A stretch of DNA of 64,000 bases from Aggregatibacter kilianii. Its GTDB lineage: Bacteria > Pseudomonadota > Gammaproteobacteria > Enterobacterales > Pasteurellaceae. Both the position numbers and the translations under genes were made by a program. Positions 61,538-64,000 of the stretch are shown here, one piece after another. Position 1 is the stretch's first letter. Each line of letters starts with the position of its first letter. The notes beneath the pieces were generated by a model, which worked only from the letters and a program-made list of their open reading frames with translations, was not told where the DNA came from and made no database searches. The stretch is from positions 744,001 through 808,000 of the forward strand of contig NZ_NRCN01000001.1 of the NCBI RefSeq assembly GCF_003130255.1. The letters run 5' to 3'.

Positions 61538-64000
61538 TTACTGTGGTTTCACCACAACATTGAGCAATTTACCAGCTACATAAATCACTTTCACCACTTG
61601 CATACCGTCGAGGAAGCGTTTTACATTCTCATCGGCGAAGGCCATGGTTTTCACCGTATCTTCATCAGCATCTGCCGCCACGGTGACCTTGCCACGCACT
61701 TTGCCGTTGACTTGCACCACAATCAGTTTTTCATCGTCCACCATGGCCTGCTCATCGGCTTCTACCCATGGGGCAAAATCAATGACATCTTGATTGCCTA
61801 ATTCGTGCCACAAACGGAAACAAATATGCGGCGTAATTGGATATAACATTCTGACTACCGCGCTCAGCGCTTCCGCCATAATGGCGCGATCTTGCTCGTC
61901 ATCCAACGGCGCACGGGTCAATTTGTTCATTAATTCCATGACCGCAGCGATGGCGGTATTGAACGTTTGGCGACGACCGATGTCATCGCTTACTTTCGCA
62001 ATAGTTTTGTGCACATCGCGGCGCAAGGCTTTTTGTGAGTCTGAAAGTGCGGTCGGATTTACAGCTGTTTTTGTCGGATTTTTGTTGTATTCAAACACCA
62101 AATTCCACACCCGAGCCAAGAAACGTTTTGCCCCTTCAACACCGGACTCCTGCCATTCCAACGTCATTTCTGCAGGGGAGGCGAACATCATAAATAAACG
62201 TACGGTGTCCGCGCCGTATTTTTCCACCATTTCTTGCGGGTCAATACCGTTGTTTTTGGATTTTGACATTTTAGTCATGCCGGTGTGTACCAATTCATGG
62301 CCTTCATCATCCACAGCTTTCACGATACGACCTTTTTCATCACGTTCCAATGTGACTTTAGTCGGAGAGACCCAAATACGTTCATTAGTCGGGCTGGTGT
62401 AATAGAAAGCATCCGCTAACACCATGCCTTGACACAATAATTTATTGGCCGGTTCATCGCTATTTACCAAGCCTGCATCACGCAATAATTTATGGAAGAA
62501 GCGGAAATACAATAAGTGCATGGTCGCATGCTCGATACCGCCGATATATTGATCCACCGGTAGCCAATAGTTCGCCTCTTCGCTGTTTAACATGCCTTGT
62601 TGATATTGCGGGCAAGTATAGCGGGCGTAGTACCAAGAAGATTCCATGAAAGTATCGAAGGTATCGGTTTCTTTTGATGCCGGTTTGCCTTGATATGTGG
62701 TTTTCGCCCATTCAGGATCCGCTTTAATCGGGCTGTTCACACCGTTCATCACCACGTCTTCCGGCAGAATAATCGGCAAATCTTCCATTGGCACCGGCAC
62801 CACATCGCCGTTTTCCAAGGTTAGCATAGGAATTGGTGCACCCCAATAACGTTGACGGGAAACACCCCAGTCGCGTAAGCGATAATTTACTTGGCGTTTG
62901 CCTTTGTCCATGGACTCCAATTTATTGGCAATGCCATTAAACGCGGCGTCAAATGCCAAGCCATCAAATTCGCCGGAATGAACCAGTTTGCCATGTTCGG
63001 TAAAAGCTTGTTTGGTTAAATCGATCGCTTCGCCGTTAATCGGTTCGATAACCTGTTTAATCGGTAAATGATATTTTTGCGCGAATTCAAAATCACGTTG
63101 ATCGTGCGCCGGTACTGCCATCACCGCGCCGGTACCATAGTGCATTAACACAAAGTTCGCCACCCACACCGGTACTTGTTCACCGGTTAACGGATGAATG
63201 GCATAAAGCCCCGTCGGCATGCCTTTTTTCTCCATGGTGGCAATGTCCGCTTCCGCAACTTTAGTGTTTTTCGCTTCTTGAATGAACTCTGCTAATTCAG
63301 GATTATTTTGCGCCGCAAGTGTTGCCAGTGGATGAGCAGCCGCCACCGCTACATAACTCACGCCGTAGAACGTGTCCGGACGGGTGGTATAAACCGCTAA
63401 TTTTTCATTGGTATCTTTAATATCAAAAGTGATTTCTACCCCTTCGGAACGGCCGATCCAGTTGCGTTGCATAGTTTTTACTTGATCCGGCCATTGTGGT
63501 AAATCATCTAAGCAATTTAGCAACTGCTCAGCGTAATCAGTGATTTTAATAAACCATTGCGGAATTTCTTTTTGTTCCACTGGGGTATCACAACGCCAGC
63601 AGCAACCTTCGTGCACCTGTTCGTTCGCCAACACCGTTTCATCATTTGGACACCAGTTCACAGTAGAGGTTTTTTTATAGACTAAGCCTTTTTTATAAAG
63701 CTCCGTGAAAAACCATTGTTCCCATTTATAATATTCCGGTTTACACGTAGCGATTTCACGATCCCAGTCGAAACCAAAGCCTAAAAGTTGAAGTTGTTTC
63801 TTCATATAGGCAATATTTTCATACGTCCACTTAGCCGGAGCGGTGTTATTTTTCACTGCCGCCCCTTCTGCCGGCAAACCGAAAGCATCCCAACCAAAAG
63901 GTTGCAACACATTTTTTCCTTTCATTCGTTGATAACGGGAAACCACATCGCCGATGGTGTAATTACGCACATGTCCCATATGCAAACGGCCTGATGGATA
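61538..64000 (-). CDS. leuS: Leucyl-tRNA synthetase (start cut by window end)
   Basis: The frame runs through base 64000, so the N-terminus (about 40 residues by comparison with E. coli LeuRS) is missing. The visible part begins [18 protein letters not shown] with the class I HIGH motif as HMGH. It has the editing domain ([21 protein letters not shown], a T-rich region near residue 230), and [12 protein letters not shown] for ATP. A C-terminal domain ends [12 protein letters not shown]. It charges tRNA-Leu and edits mischarged isoleucine or norvaline. Confidence 0.97.
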   Translation of the reverse strand, partial: YPSGRLHMGHVRNYTIGDVVSRYQRMKGKNVLQPFGWDAFGLPAEGAAVKNNTAPAKWTYENIAYMKKQLQLLGFGFDWDREIATCKPEYYKWEQWFFTELYKKGLVYKKTSTVNWCPNDETVLANEQVHEGCCWRCDTPVEQKEIPQWFIKITDYAEQLLNCLDDLPQWPDQVKTMQRNWIGRSEGVEITFDIKDTNEKLAVYTTRPDTFYGVSYVAVAAAHPLATLAAQNNPELAEFIQEAKNTKVAEADIATMEKKGMPTGLYAIHPLTGEQVPVWVANFVLMHYGTGAVMAVPAHDQRDFEFAQKYHLPIKQVIEPINGEAIDLTKQAFTEHGKLVHSGEFDGLAFDAAFNGIANKLESMDKGKRQVNYRLRDWGVSRQRYWGAPIPMLTLENGDVVPVPMEDLPIILPEDVVMNGVNSPIKADPEWAKTTYQGKPASKETDTFDTFMESSWYYARYTCPQYQQGMLNSEEANYWLPVDQYIGGIEHATMHLLYFRFFHKLLRDAGLVNSDEPANKLLCQGMVLADAFYYTSPTNERIWVSPTKVTLERDEKGRIVKAVDDEGHELVHTGMTKMSKSKNNGIDPQEMVEKYGADTVRLFMMFASPAEMTLEWQESGVEGAKRFLARVWNLVFEYNKNPTKTAVNPTALSDSQKALRRDVHKTIAKVSDDIGRRQTFNTAIAAVMELMNKLTRAPLDDEQDRAIMAEALSAVVRMLYPITPHICFRLWHELGNQDVIDFAPWVEADEQAMVDDEKLIVVQVNGKVRGKVTVAADADEDTVKTMAFADENVKRFLDGMQVVKVIYVAGKLLNVVVKPQ

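Larger units (their letters stand above)
1..64000. repeat. Pasteurellaceae DNA uptake signal sequences (dispersed)
   Basis: The 9-bp core AAGTGCGGT or its complement recurs through the window, both between and inside genes (for example near 1582, 1602, 6702, 9565, 16447, 19230, 30127, 33070, 35272, 42388, 52798, 60702 and 62045). In Haemophilus and Aggregatibacter this core marks DNA for preferential uptake during natural transformation. Many intergenic copies occur as facing pairs that fold into terminator hairpins. No full core was seen in cdiA downstream of the VENN motif (46016 onward), which fits recent replacement of that end. This is seen directly; copies were not counted exhaustively. 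Confidence 0.93.

Noticed and set aside
1-64000. CRISPR arrays, tRNA or rRNA genes, and complete insertion sequences
   Set aside because: None seen in the intergenic stretches examined; there are no regularly spaced direct repeats and no full transposase gene.

Overview
The window is a chromosomal segment of a naturally competent Pasteurellaceae bacterium. The 9-bp Haemophilus-type DNA uptake signal AAGTGCGGT (and its complement ACCGCACTT) occurs throughout, often as inverted pairs that act as terminators. Gene orders (rpmB-rpmG-mutM, radC/coaBC-dut-slmA-yheU-crp, gor-rlmJ, mrcA/comABCDE-aroK-aroB-dam, secM-secA-mutT, leuS-lptE-holA) match this family. The moderate GC content and the uptake-signal dialect suggest Aggregatibacter or Haemophilus, with Aggregatibacter my preference; the species cannot be fixed from sequence reading alone.

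Layout. 1-9.9 kb: the 5' end of corA with a long leader, a SAM methyltransferase, an acrR-acrA-acrB efflux operon with a palindromic operator, ftsN and priA. 10-16 kb: an AT-rich surface-glycan island (HtrL/YibB-like, capsule-type, two GT25 and two GT9 glycosyltransferases) built around the housekeeping gene rpmE. 16-34 kb: ordinary core genes for DNA repair, ribosomal proteins, coenzyme A and dUTP metabolism, crp, glutathione reductase, PBP1A, the DNA-uptake operon comABCDE, the shikimate genes and dam. Three competence (CRP-S/Sxy) sites can be read, at comA, ssb and radC.

34.4-51.5 kb is the accessory region and the most interesting part: a two-partner secretion / contact-dependent inhibition locus (cdiB, a 4013-residue cdiA, and an immunity gene). 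The CdiA C-terminus carries two toxin modules in series. The first is a pertussis-toxin S1-like ADP-ribosyltransferase with all recognisable active-site positions. A Hint self-cleaving domain follows, then a His-Me-finger DNA/RNA endonuclease. Only one immunity gene follows, and it fits the nuclease. A degenerate direct repeat of about 156-159 bp flanks the whole 17-kb block. One copy includes the end of ssb, so the block looks inserted or rearranged next to ssb. The same region holds a MITE-like element and a hairpin made of a Neisseria mucosa-type DNA uptake sequence, a hint of gene traffic between oral bacteria.

51.5-64 kb returns to core genome: ssb and uvrA are divergent, sharing an SOS box and a perfect competence site. 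A MerR regulator, dciA, secM with a Pasteurellaceae-type arrest peptide, secA, mutT, a small secreted protein, holA, lptE and most of leuS (cut by the window end) follow.
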